From Dyadobacter jejuensis (GTDB taxonomy: Bacteria; Bacteroidota; Bacteroidia; Cytophagales; Spirosomataceae), in NCBI RefSeq assembly GCF_003149085.1, contig NZ_QGDT01000001.1, positions 682,001-746,000 of the forward strand: DNA of 64,000 nt, read 5' to 3'. Numbering within the stretch: position 1 is the stretch's first letter; each line of letters starts with the position of its first letter. A program made the position numbers and the translations under genes. A model generated the notes under the pieces. The model was not told the DNA's origin and did not search any database. It was given only the letters and a program-made list of their open reading frames with translations. Shown piece after piece: positions 53,902 through 61,862 of the stretch.

Positions 53902-53957
53902 TTAGGCTTAAGGCTTAAGGCTGTATGCTTTAGGCTATAAGCTATAAGCATATAGCG
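53902..53957. repeat. Heptanucleotide tandem repeat array
   Basis: Eight consecutive 7-base units can be read: TTAGGCT, TAAGGCT, TAAGGCT, GTATGCT, TTAGGCT, ATAAGCT, ATAAGCA, TATAGCG. The period of seven is kept throughout while the units drift, so this is a degenerate minisatellite and not a coding or terminator sequence. It begins right after the stop codon of the TIM-barrel gene and ends about 30 bases before a terminator hairpin. Confidence 0.85.
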
Positions 53958-53985
53958 CTGGGCCGTGTGATGTGGTCGGGATAGA

Positions 53986-54023
53986 AAAAGAGGTTGCCAT
54001 TGGTTTGGCAGTCTCTTTTTTTT
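53986..54023 (+). terminator. Rho-independent terminator downstream of the TIM-barrel gene
   Basis: A 14-bp stem with two G-U pairs: AAAAGAGGTTGCCA (53986-53999) and TGGCAGTCTCTTTT (54006-54019), followed by more T. It lies past the heptamer array. Confidence 0.88.
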
Positions 54024-54095
54024 GTTTGGAAATTGTTTTAGGAGCTTTGTATATTTTTCTGCAGCATACTACGGGAAAATGGGATAGCTGCTATT

Positions 54096-54136
54096 ATAAA
54101 AAACAGGCCAGCATCATCCATAGATACTGGCCTGTT
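54096..54136 (-). terminator. Rho-independent terminator for the CBM48-like gene
   Basis: Perfect 10-bp stem AACAGGCCAG (54102-54111) and CTGGCCTGTT (54127-54136); on the minus strand the stem is followed by a T-rich run, just beyond the stop codon of the small gene ending at 54156. Confidence 0.88.
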
Positions 54137-54155
54137 AAGCATAGCATAAAGGCGA

Positions 54156-54464
54156 TTACAAAACTACTACTGAGTTTTCTTCGGCATTCACACCTGCTGG
54201 TACGTATTTGTCAGCTTCCAAATCGTTGGTCCATTTCTCGTTGTCGAGCAAATAACGGAATTGGTATTCTCCGGCGGTAAGTTCTACCGTGCCTTTGAAG
54301 GAGCCGTCCTTTTGTTTTTTTAATGCAGTAGCTTGTTCAGGATCCCACCCGTTAAATTCACCTACGACCGCCACCTTTTTGGCCGAATCTACCACCTCAG
54401 CAGGTAGCGTGAAAGTCACTTTGAACAAAGATCTGCTCTTTACGAAAGTTTTAGTTAAAGCCAT
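54156..54464 (-). CDS. Stand-alone CBM48/isoamylase N-terminal-like domain protein
   Basis: A single beta-sandwich domain of 102 residues when started at ATG 54464 (MALTKTFVKSRS); a longer frame to 54533 is not supported. Family features are VAVVGEFNGWDPEQATAL (about 33-50), DGSFKGTVELTAGEYQFRYLLDNEKW (about 55-79) and NDLEADKYVPAG. In glycogen enzymes and AMPK beta this domain binds alpha-glucan; alone it is a common cytoplasmic protein in Bacteroidota with no assigned role. The gene has its own terminator and is convergent with the TIM-barrel gene. Confidence 0.88.
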   Translation of the reverse strand: MALTKTFVKSRSLFKVTFTLPAEVVDSAKKVAVVGEFNGWDPEQATALKKQKDGSFKGTVELTAGEYQFRYLLDNEKWTNDLEADKYVPAGVNAEENSVVVL

Positions 54465-54612
54465 ATTATGTAGTGTTGTTTGGTTGATAAAACAAATATA
54501 CAATCTATAATTATACAATGCAATGAATATCAATGCTATAAATAGCTATAATCTTTATAAAGTTCAATCTTTTGTTACGATTTTAGGATTTGGACAGGGT
54601 TTGATCCCGTTT

Positions 54613-56871
54613 TCATTCAATCGTATATCGTAGTCCAAGGAAGCCTCTGATGCCTTGGTGGGGAGCATATACATAGGACGGATCGAAGGTGAGTGCATAT
54701 GGATTTTCGGCTGTGGGTAGGGCCTCGCCGAGGTCATTAAATTGTACCATTTTGTCGAATGGGTCGTGCGATCGGGCAATGGAATTGACAGGAGGAGTGA
54801 AGTTGAGCAGATTTTTAACCCCTCCATATACCTCTAGACCATTCCTGAATTTTTTGGTGATCTGTATATTTTGAAGGGACCAGGCACCGGACATACTGCT
54901 GCGGGGATCTAAGGGCCCCAGCGTGGGCAGGCGCATGGGGCCATACAGATTACCCGTATAATCGATGGATAAACCTGAATTTGGAATTTCATAGGTGGCG
55001 GTCCATACGCCGGTTATTTTTTCGGTGAGCACTGGACGGGTGCGTTGCTGGTTTTCGTACTGGTAATTATCCATCAAGGTCACCCCCGTGAAAATGGTCA
55101 ACGGAAACGGGAAGTTGAAGTCCAGGTTCAACGATATACCTTTCGACACGGCGTAGCCATCGAGGTTGTTGTAGATAATCTGATTGGGGTTGGTGTCGTA
55201 GTCGGGGAGAATACGATTGGTGAAATAGGTGTAAAATGCCGACGCATCGATGCCAATAAAAGAGTTGCCTAACACCATTTTCTTGACAAAATTCAAATTA
55301 GCATTCCAGCTTTGCTCGGGTTTTAACTTTTCCTCTACCAAGACTTGCCGGGAGCCGGTAAGTGCAGCATGGTCCTCGGTGAACAGATTGACGACCCTGA
55401 ACCCTCGGCCAAAATTGAAGCGAATCACGTCGGTGGGGTTAAATTTGTATTTATAAGCCAGCCGCGGGGTATAAATGTTGCCATGACGACTATTATAATC
55501 GTAACGAGCTCCTAGTAACACGGTGTGGTCTCCCAGGGTGATCTCGTCCTGAACGAATAGGCCAGGTAAGAATATCCTGTCGGCTTTGTCTACCTGGGCA
55601 GTGGTCTCAGTGGCCACGGTGTTGTCGTTATAGTAAGTATAGCGCAATGGTGTCCCAAAAAGGAGGTCATGTTTTCCCAAGGTTTTATCCCAAAGCATCT
55701 GCGCGAAGGCGATCTTTTGATCCGCCATAAAGGGAACATTCCCATAGTAGGAGTTTTGATGATGGCTGCTAAAAGAGTATTGGAACTTAAAGTTTTCTGT
55801 TGTGGGGAGATCGTAGGTACCTAGCAGTTCAAAACGCTTGGTATAAATGCTCTCACCATACCGATCGTCCCCGCCTCTATAGCTTTTGTCCCAGTTCATT
55901 TGCCCACCCCAGCGGTCTTCATAGAAATACCGTGCGGCTATACTGGTTTGTTTGTTGTCGCTACGGTCGAAGGACCATTTGTTGAACACGGAAATTCTAT
56001 TTTGTAATGTCAAGTCGGTAAACCCATCTTGGTTATGATCGACTGGATTCTGATAATTGAAATAATTCACTCCCAACAACGAATGCGCCTTAGCGCCAGC
56101 CCGGAAAGCGACTCCCAGATCGACGTTGTAATCGAGCCAGGAAGTACTAAAGGCATCAGCCGAAAATAGAGGGGCCTTGGATGGGTTCTTCGTGATGATG
56201 TTGATCAGCCCGCCCACAGCTTCCGATCCATAAAGGGTGGAGGCGGGGCCTTTTACGATTTCTACGCGCTCAATCAGGCTATTTGGAATCCCCGATAAGC
56301 CATATACCGTCGACAGGCCACTCACCATGGGCATACCATCGATGAGCACCATGGTATAGGGCCCCTCCAGGCCGTTGATATGTATATCGCCGGTGTTACA
56401 CACATTACAATTGAGCTGAGGACGTACGCCATTGACATAGCTAAGCCCCTCAAATATGCTGGGAACGGGGTTTTTATAAATGAATTTGGCCGTGATAATG
56501 TCTACGGGAACGGGGCTATCGAGCTTCGAAACTTCTTTCATGGTGCCGGTTACCACCACTTCGCCTAGGGATTGATCTCCTTCTTCAAATTGAAAGTCTT
56601 GAATGGTGTTTTTGGTGACGCTTACCTTTTTCCTGGTAAGGGAGGGTAGGGAAATGTAGCTCACCTTCAGCGTGTATTCGCCTGAAGGTAGGCTGGGGAT
56701 GCGGTAATTCCCAGTGGTGTCGGCCGTGGAGCCCACCTGGAGTTCCGGTATGAATATGGCCGCGCCTATGGCAGGTTCCCCATTAGAAAGCATGATTTTA
56801 CCTCTTAATTGGTGTTGGCTCCACGCCGTCGTGACCATCAATAAAAGCAATAAAGTAAATGCTGATTTCAT
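54613..56871 (-). CDS. TonB-dependent outer-membrane receptor
   Basis: A 752-residue receptor with a signal peptide (about 1-18), a short carboxypeptidase-regulatory-like domain (20-95), a TonB box region SLGEVVVTGT (101-110), and a plug (DIHINGLEGPYTMVLIDGMPMVSGL, GPASTLYGSEAVGGLINIITK). The rest is a 22-strand barrel ending LRYTIE, with aromatic girdle residues. It resembles siderophore, heme or metal-chelate receptors more than SusC proteins. A CNVC pair (Cys155, Cys158) in the plug could bind metal or form a disulfide. The promoter region carries a DtxR/MntR-like palindrome overlapping the -7 box, so control by iron or manganese is likely. Confidence 0.93.
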   Translation of the reverse strand: MKSAFTLLLLLMVTTAWSQHQLRGKIMLSNGEPAIGAAIFIPELQVGSTADTTGNYRIPSLPSGEYTLKVSYISLPSLTRKKVSVTKNTIQDFQFEEGDQSLGEVVVTGTMKEVSKLDSPVPVDIITAKFIYKNPVPSIFEGLSYVNGVRPQLNCNVCNTGDIHINGLEGPYTMVLIDGMPMVSGLSTVYGLSGIPNSLIERVEIVKGPASTLYGSEAVGGLINIITKNPSKAPLFSADAFSTSWLDYNVDLGVAFRAGAKAHSLLGVNYFNYQNPVDHNQDGFTDLTLQNRISVFNKWSFDRSDNKQTSIAARYFYEDRWGGQMNWDKSYRGGDDRYGESIYTKRFELLGTYDLPTTENFKFQYSFSSHHQNSYYGNVPFMADQKIAFAQMLWDKTLGKHDLLFGTPLRYTYYNDNTVATETTAQVDKADRIFLPGLFVQDEITLGDHTVLLGARYDYNSRHGNIYTPRLAYKYKFNPTDVIRFNFGRGFRVVNLFTEDHAALTGSRQVLVEEKLKPEQSWNANLNFVKKMVLGNSFIGIDASAFYTYFTNRILPDYDTNPNQIIYNNLDGYAVSKGISLNLDFNFPFPLTIFTGVTLMDNYQYENQQRTRPVLTEKITGVWTATYEIPNSGLSIDYTGNLYGPMRLPTLGPLDPRSSMSGAWSLQNIQITKKFRNGLEVYGGVKNLLNFTPPVNSIARSHDPFDKMVQFNDLGEALPTAENPYALTFDPSYVYAPHQGIRGFLGLRYTIE

Positions 56872-56909
56872 ATCTATAAAAATAATATTCGAGATATCTA
56901 ATTTTAAAA

Positions 56910-56925
56910 TTTAGACAAATCTAAA
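56910..56925 (-). promoter_or_regulatory. Metal-regulator-like operator overlapping the TonB receptor -7 box
   Basis: TTTAGA-CAAA-TCTAAA (56910-56925) is a near-perfect palindrome of the kind bound by DtxR/MntR-family metal repressors. On the minus strand the same bases contain TAGATTTG (complement of 56916-56923), an exact TAnnTTTG -7 box, about 40 bases before the receptor start codon. A bound repressor would block the promoter. The regulator identity is inference. Confidence 0.5.
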
Positions 56926-57029
56926 AATTAATTACGTCATATTTTATTTTTGCTAAATAAATATCCTTAAAAATTATTTAGATCAACTAGAGTTACACGG
57001 GTAAAATAGCCCTTTGTGGGTATTTAGTA

Positions 57030-57071
57030 GGGGGAGGATGGAGTGAAATAGAAGTAGGGGTGTAGGGGGGG
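57030..57071 (+). other. G-rich tract in divergent intergenic region
   Basis: Runs of 5, 4 and 7 G separated by about 22 and 4 bases (GGGGG 57030-57034, GGGG 57057-57060, GGGGGGG 57065-57071) in an otherwise AT-rich 296-base gap. Such runs might fold as a G-quadruplex with one long loop, but no function is shown. Confidence 0.3.
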
Positions 57072-57167
57072 ATTAAAAAAATTTGGAGTAATTATTTCAA
57101 TAGTTGATAACAATTCACGTTTTTGCCATAGGGTCTGCGGATCACAACCATTTCAAACTCAAACTGA

Positions 57168-57605
57168 ATGATGATTAAAAATTTTTTTGCTCCCGGGCAA
57201 GCTTCAAAACAAGTGGATATTGGATTGTTTATTTTGCGGGTAGGGATATCGATACTCATGATGGGCCATGGTTTTCAGAAATTGAGCCGCTATCTGGAAG
57301 GTAACACGGCCTTTGCCGACCCCATTGGCATAGGCTCGGAGGCTACTTTAATATTGGCCATTTTCGTAGAAATGATAGGGTCCATACTACTTATATTGGG
57401 ACTTTTTACCCGGGCCGTTTTGCTGTTTTTGGGGAGTACGATGCTCGTGGTGACCTTCATAGTTCACGCTGCCGATCCTTTTAAGGTCAAGGAACTTGCC
57501 ATCGCTTTTCTTCTGGTGTATTTGGTCATGTTCATCACCGGACCAGGGCAATATTCCATCGATCAAAAACTCTATGGCAAGAAGTTTCGGATCAGTAGTT
57601 TCTAG
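57168..57605 (+). CDS. DoxX-family membrane protein
   Basis: A 145-residue inner-membrane protein with four hydrophobic helices, the DoxX/DoxD layout. The motif LFILRVGISILMMGHGFQKLSRY (about 20-42), with its conserved RxG...HGxQK pattern, is the family signature, and LAIFVEMIGSILLILGLFTR (about 62-81) follows. Family members are linked to quinone or thiosulfate metabolism and oxidative-stress defence. The gene is divergent from the TonB receptor and followed by a strong terminator, so it is probably transcribed alone. Confidence 0.9.
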   Translation: MMIKNFFAPGQASKQVDIGLFILRVGISILMMGHGFQKLSRYLEGNTAFADPIGIGSEATLILAIFVEMIGSILLILGLFTRAVLLFLGSTMLVVTFIVHAADPFKVKELAIAFLLVYLVMFITGPGQYSIDQKLYGKKFRISSF

Positions 57606-57613
57606 GAAAGGGG

Positions 57614-57646
57614 CATCCAAAAAGGAGTTTTAGTCCTTTTTGGATG
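57614..57646. terminator. Bidirectional terminator between doxX-like and aldo/keto reductase genes
   Basis: Perfect 13-bp stem CATCCAAAAAGGA (57614-57626) and TCCTTTTTGGATG (57634-57646) with a 7-base loop between convergent stop codons. Confidence 0.9.
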
Positions 57647-57659
57647 GGTGATGAGGGGT

Positions 57660-58631
57660 TTATTGAGACCATTCGGTAGGTTCTCTGTCCCAGCGGTGGG
57701 TCTTTAACTTTTCCATTAAGGAAGCAGCTAGGGCTTCTTTGCCACTGGTGGCTACATTGGACTGCACATGAGGAAGCTTACGCATGCCGGGAATGGTGGT
57801 ATGTACATCCTCATTTTGAAGGATAAACCGAAGTGCCAGCTCGGGCATGGTCATCCCTTCAGGAATGTCGGCTCTCAGCGCATCTGCGTGATCCACACTT
57901 GCGTGCAGGTTTTCGGGTACGAAATAGGTAGAACGCCAGTCGTCGGCAGGGAAAGTAGTTTCCTTAGTAAAGGTTCCGGTGAGGGTTCCTTCGTCGAAGG
58001 GTACCCGGGCAATCACCCCCACGTCATGTTTCCTACATAAGGGGAAAAGATGGTCTTCGGGGGCCTGGTCGAAAATGTTGTAAATGACTTGTACGGAATC
58101 TATGAGCCCCGTTTCTATTGTCTTCAAGGCATTATTAGGCTCCCAGCGGTTTACACTTATTCCCCATCGAGCTACCTTGCCCTCCTGGCTCAGCTTAGCA
58201 ATGGCCTCTTTCCAGTCGTCGCGATCGGCCCAGGCATCCTCCCAAACATGAAACTGCAGCAGGTCTATCTGCTCGGTGCCCAGGTTTCGTAAGCTTTTTT
58301 CAGTATATTCAACAATGTAGTCGGCCGGGAACACCTCCTCCAGACTGAAGGTCGATTGTGACGGCCATATTCTGTTTTTGGGAGGGATTTTGGTTGCTGC
58401 ATAAATTTTCTGTTCAGGGAAACGACGGATAAGATCCCCCAGTATCCTTTCGGAAAGTCCCTCGGCATAGCCCCAAGCAGTGTCAAAAAAATTCACTCCC
58501 GATGCTACGGCGAGGTCTAGGGAGTCGTCGGTTTCTTTGCGGTCGGAACCGGTCCATCCGGCAAGGCCCCACATTCCGTAGCCTATCTCGCTGATATTCC
58601 AGTTGCTTCTTCCAAAACGGCGATATTGCAT
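57660..58631 (-). CDS. Aldo/keto reductase
   Basis: A 323-residue cytoplasmic AKR with a TIM-barrel pattern. Catalytic residues are Asp50 and Tyr55 in FFDTAWGYAEGLSERILG, Lys in AATKIPPK and His in LLQFHVWED. The NADPH-binding stretch is near the C-terminus (IPGMRKLPHVQSNVATSG). AKRs of this subgroup reduce aldehydes or keto sugars; some convert methylglyoxal or L-glyceraldehyde. Sugar metabolism is consistent with the surrounding genes, but the substrate is unknown. The gene is divergent from the M23 peptidase gene. Confidence 0.93.
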   Translation of the reverse strand: MQYRRFGRSNWNISEIGYGMWGLAGWTGSDRKETDDSLDLAVASGVNFFDTAWGYAEGLSERILGDLIRRFPEQKIYAATKIPPKNRIWPSQSTFSLEEVFPADYIVEYTEKSLRNLGTEQIDLLQFHVWEDAWADRDDWKEAIAKLSQEGKVARWGISVNRWEPNNALKTIETGLIDSVQVIYNIFDQAPEDHLFPLCRKHDVGVIARVPFDEGTLTGTFTKETTFPADDWRSTYFVPENLHASVDHADALRADIPEGMTMPELALRFILQNEDVHTTIPGMRKLPHVQSNVATSGKEALAASLMEKLKTHRWDREPTEWSQ

Positions 58632-58694
58632 ATTCTAAATAGTTAAGCGTTTATTATTAAGGATAAAATGATTTATTAACTTTAGGAAAACCGA

Positions 58695-58702
58695 TACATT
58701 TG
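58695..58702 (+). promoter_or_regulatory. -7 promoter box of the M23 peptidase gene
   Basis: TACATTTG (58695-58702) is an exact TAnnTTTG match. It overlaps the earliest in-frame start codon (TTG 58700), which therefore cannot be used; translation must begin further downstream. Confidence 0.45.
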
Positions 58703-58789
58703 CATGAAGAAAAGTTTTCGAATAAATATATACTTTACGGTAAAAAAATGCGAAAGGTTGAGGCTGGACCCTTTAATCGGGATATATTG

Positions 58790-59539
58790 ATGAAGAGTGT
58801 GTGGAGTACGATGGGTTTGATGGTAGTGTTGGTGTTTTCGGCCTGGACGAGCGAGTCGCCTCCTGCCAGCAACCTTTTATTGCAATATTGTTCCGATTTT
58901 CGTCAAATACAAATGGATGTTCGGGATTGTGCCATTACGCCCGATAGTGCCGCCAGGGCTTTCAAACAGAATATCGATAATATCAGGAAGGTGTTTGGGG
59001 AGGATTCCTGCAACAATGGTGCGGGATACGTTTACCCGGTAAAAGGCTATCGGCCCAAGGAGTCGATAGGGGGCAGGGGAAGGGGCTATAGACCCGACGG
59101 CTTCGATCTTTTCGACATGGATGTGCAGGGCAGCCATCCGGCTCACGACCTTTTTATCAGGGACAAAAATAAGGATGGACTGGACGATTATACCCAACAA
59201 CCTGCCGATATACTGGCTTTTAGCTCTGGAATGGTGTTGGCCTGCGAGAAAAACTGGACCGTAGACAGCGACCGCCGGGGAGGAAACTGGATCTGGATCT
59301 ACGACCCATGCCTGAATGGGGTGTTCTATTATGCCCACAACCGTAAGGTGGTGGTCGATCCGGGACAGTGGGTGGAGGCCGGCGAGAAAATTGCCGAGAT
59401 GGGCCGTTCCGGATTCAATGCCAATAAGCATCGATCGCCTACCCATCTGCACTTTATGTACCTGCAAATAGATGCCTATGGGCAGCCCCAGCCAGGGAAT
59501 ACCTACGACTGGCTTTTGGAGGCTAGGCCTGTGGATTAA
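58790..59539 (+). CDS. Exported M23/LytM-type peptidase-like protein
   Basis: About 250 residues when started at ATG 58790, giving a clean signal peptide (MKSVWSTMGLMVVLVFSAWTSESP). Starts at 58748 or 58700 are longer; the latter sits in a promoter box. The zinc site is readable as H-x3-D in SHPAHDLFIRD and H-x-H in THLHFMYLQ, with HNRK between, typical of M23 peptidoglycan endopeptidases. Ca-binding DKNKDGLDD follows the first motif. The enzyme would act in the periplasm on cross-links, probably as a wall hydrolase or, if the zinc site is incomplete, as an activator. Confidence 0.82.
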   Translation: MKSVWSTMGLMVVLVFSAWTSESPPASNLLLQYCSDFRQIQMDVRDCAITPDSAARAFKQNIDNIRKVFGEDSCNNGAGYVYPVKGYRPKESIGGRGRGYRPDGFDLFDMDVQGSHPAHDLFIRDKNKDGLDDYTQQPADILAFSSGMVLACEKNWTVDSDRRGGNWIWIYDPCLNGVFYYAHNRKVVVDPGQWVEAGEKIAEMGRSGFNANKHRSPTHLHFMYLQIDAYGQPQPGNTYDWLLEARPVD

Positions 59540-59801
59540 AGGAAACTTTCATTGTCCAAGTCCAATGAATAGTTATAATAATTTGGCGTCATGAAAATGC
59601 CTTATTTAGGGTGCAATTTATTGGATATTGCAGCTTTATAAGCCTCTGATAATGAATCTGGATATGTCGTTCGACTTTCCATATATATGAATCGCTAATA
59701 GGTATTCCTGCCAAATATTAATCTTTGATTTTGTTGTTTAAGTTCGTATTAATAGGGTATTTTTATATTTTGTAGTAAAAATATTTCCTAAACCTTAAAG
59801 A
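59540..59801. other. AT-rich intergenic region upstream of the aminotransferase
   Basis: 262 bases, mostly A and T, with no gene. A TATATTTTG stretch near 59766 has one T too many for an exact -7 box. No terminator for the M23 gene was obvious. Confidence 0.35.
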
Positions 59802-61088
59802 ATGAACAATCGAAGGAGTTTTTTTAAGAAGTCGGCTGCCATCAGTTTGGGGGCCTTCGGTGCCCACAGCCTATTTAATACCTTGCATGCCAAAGAGTTT
59901 AAAATGGCGGAAAGTCTATTGAATGGGGAAGACGGTAGTCCCGAAGACTATTGGTCGGTCATACAAGAGGCCTATACGGCTAGTAAAAGCGATATCTTGA
60001 TCTTGAATAATGGAGGTGTTTCCCCGTCTCCAACAGCGGTGCAGGTGGCTTTGGAACGGTATAATCTTACTGCCGCTCAGGGGCCTTCCTATTATATGTG
60101 GCGTATTATGGACAAGGGCAGGGAACCACTCCGCCAGCGGCTCGCCGGCCTCGCTGGAGTAGATGCCGACGAGGTGGCCATCAACAGAAATGCTACCGAA
60201 GCCCTCAATACCGTTATTTTTGGTATGCCCTTGCAGAAAGGCGACGAGGTAATAGGCACCACCCTCGACTACCCCAATATGATGCATGCCTGGAATCAGC
60301 GTAAACTTCGAGATGGGATCGTCTACAAGCAGCTGGTATTCGACTTCCCCATTGAGAACGACGATACCATCGTAAAGGCCTATGAACAGGCCATTACTCC
60401 GAAAACCAAGGTCATTCACATCACCCATATTATCAACTGGGTAGGGCAGATTATGCCCGTAAGGAAGATTAGCCAAATGGCCCACAAGCATGGGATTGAG
60501 GTGATCGTCGATGGGGCGCATTCCTTCGGTCTGCTCGATTTTAAGATTCCCGATCTGGAGTGCGATTATTTTGGCACCAGCTTGCATAAGTTCTTAAGCG
60601 CCCCATTGGGAACTGGGATGATGTGGATCAAAAAAGATAAAATTGCCAAGATCTTCCCCCTTTCAGGTAGCGAACATCCACAGAGTACCGATATCCGCAA
60701 GTTTGAAACCTTGGGAACCCGTAGTTTTTGTATCGAACAGGCCATAGGCGAAGCGATTAACTTTCAGGAGGCCATAGGGAGTAAGCGGAAGGAAGAGCGG
60801 GTGCATTTTCTCAAGCATTATTGGGGTAGCCAGGCCATCAAAATACCCGGTGTTCGGCTGCATACCTCCTTAAAGCCCGAGTATTCTTGCGCCATTGCGG
60901 GCGTAACCGTCGACGGGCTCACCCCTCAGGAACTCGACAGGGCCCTGTTTAAGGATTTTAAAATCCATACGACAGCCATGGTTTACAAAAATGTGAGCTG
61001 CGTGCGCGTAACGCCCCATGTCTATACCAGCCTAGCCGACCTCGATCATTTGCTGGAAGCCCTTGACTCCATCGCCCGGAAGGTATAA
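59802..61088 (+). CDS. Exported class V aminotransferase-like PLP enzyme
   Basis: A 428-residue PLP-dependent enzyme of the class V group near isopenicillin-N epimerase and cysteine desulfurase. The N-terminus MNNRRSFFKKSAAISLGAFGAHS has a twin-Arg motif (RRSFFKK), so it may be exported folded by Tat. The PLP lysine is about Lys263 in GTSLHKFLSAPLGTG, with VDGAHSFG (about 239-246) for the Asp-Ala-His cofactor contacts and RNATEALN (about 128) for phosphate binding. Epimerase or lyase chemistry on an amino acid is likely. Export of such an enzyme is unusual; the substrate is unknown. Confidence 0.85.
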   Translation: MNNRRSFFKKSAAISLGAFGAHSLFNTLHAKEFKMAESLLNGEDGSPEDYWSVIQEAYTASKSDILILNNGGVSPSPTAVQVALERYNLTAAQGPSYYMWRIMDKGREPLRQRLAGLAGVDADEVAINRNATEALNTVIFGMPLQKGDEVIGTTLDYPNMMHAWNQRKLRDGIVYKQLVFDFPIENDDTIVKAYEQAITPKTKVIHITHIINWVGQIMPVRKISQMAHKHGIEVIVDGAHSFGLLDFKIPDLECDYFGTSLHKFLSAPLGTGMMWIKKDKIAKIFPLSGSEHPQSTDIRKFETLGTRSFCIEQAIGEAINFQEAIGSKRKEERVHFLKHYWGSQAIKIPGVRLHTSLKPEYSCAIAGVTVDGLTPQELDRALFKDFKIHTTAMVYKNVSCVRVTPHVYTSLADLDHLLEALDSIARKV

Positions 61089-61155
61089 CCTGGTTACCAA
61101 CCATCACCGTACTCCTCTTGGTCTGTAAAGGATTTGGTCCTTTTCTCATATTCTA

Positions 61156-61188
61156 TTGCCCAATGACCAGAATATGGGGCTATATTTG
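61156..61188 (+). promoter_or_regulatory. Promoter of the UPF0323/glutathionylspermidine-synthase-like pair
   Basis: TTG at 61156-61158, a 22-base spacer and TATATTTG at 61181-61188, an exact match to TTG-N17-23-TAnnTTTG, with the first start codon 29 bases downstream. Confidence 0.5.
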
Positions 61189-61217
61189 ACTAGTCCAATA
61201 CTAAATGATAAAAAGGA

Positions 61218-61832
61218 ATGAGTCAGATTAGAAAGGGTGCATTTATAAGGAAAGTTCAAGACATCGGCGTAGGAGCGGCATTTGCCCTCAGCCTGTTGTC
61301 GGGCAGTGCCATGATGTCGTCCTGTTCGTCCAATAACGACAACGAGGCCGATTACAGTTACGAAGAAACTAGCTATACCAAAGGAATACGCTCGCATATC
61401 AAAGAGGTAGCGCCAGGCGAATTTAAAATTACCGACGAGGAGGCAGTGGATGCAGATAAGTCGGTGGCTATCGTGTCCTATCTCGATGGCCATACGGATT
61501 CTCTATCGACGGCCGCTTCCAAAGCGTTAATCGACAAAGAGATTCAGAATAATTCTAACCAAGGATATCATAGCAGCGGATTGTCGTCGATGCTGCTATA
61601 TGGGGGCATGGGCTATATGCTAGGCAGGAATTCGGGGAATAGTTACATTAATAATTATCGGGCCAATAACCCCGCTCCCGGAACCGCCTATGCCAATACC
61701 GCTGCATATTCTAAGTCACAAGGAGCTGTGGAGTCGGCACAAGCCTCTCGCTCCACCCGCACGGTGACCTCCCGGCCATCGGGGGGAAGAAGTGGATTCT
61801 TTGGCCGTTCGGCGGGGCGAAGTGGAGGTTGA
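61218..61832 (+). CDS. UPF0323/YgiB-like lipoprotein
   Basis: A 204-residue predicted lipoprotein with leader ending SGSAMMSSC (Cys36). A SYLDGHTDSLS segment (about 87-97) precedes a Gly-rich turn region YGGMGYMLGRNSGNSYI (about 121-137). The C-terminus is Ser/Arg/Gly-rich, ending GFFGRSAGRSGG. This layout matches UPF0323 proteins and E. coli YgiB (DUF1190), which are encoded beside an ATP-grasp glutathionylspermidine-synthase-like protein, exactly as here with a 30-base gap. The family function is unknown; the conserved pairing suggests the enzyme modifies or acts with the lipoprotein. Confidence 0.78.
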   Translation: MSQIRKGAFIRKVQDIGVGAAFALSLLSGSAMMSSCSSNNDNEADYSYEETSYTKGIRSHIKEVAPGEFKITDEEAVDADKSVAIVSYLDGHTDSLSTAASKALIDKEIQNNSNQGYHSSGLSSMLLYGGMGYMLGRNSGNSYINNYRANNPAPGTAYANTAAYSKSQGAVESAQASRSTRTVTSRPSGGRSGFFGRSAGRSGG

Positions 61833-61862
61833 GGAGAAAATGGTGAAGGATTTTAAATAACT

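Noticed and set aside
58700..58789. Upstream start codons for the M23 peptidase gene
   Set aside because: The first lies inside an exact promoter box and the longer N-terminus is not a signal sequence.
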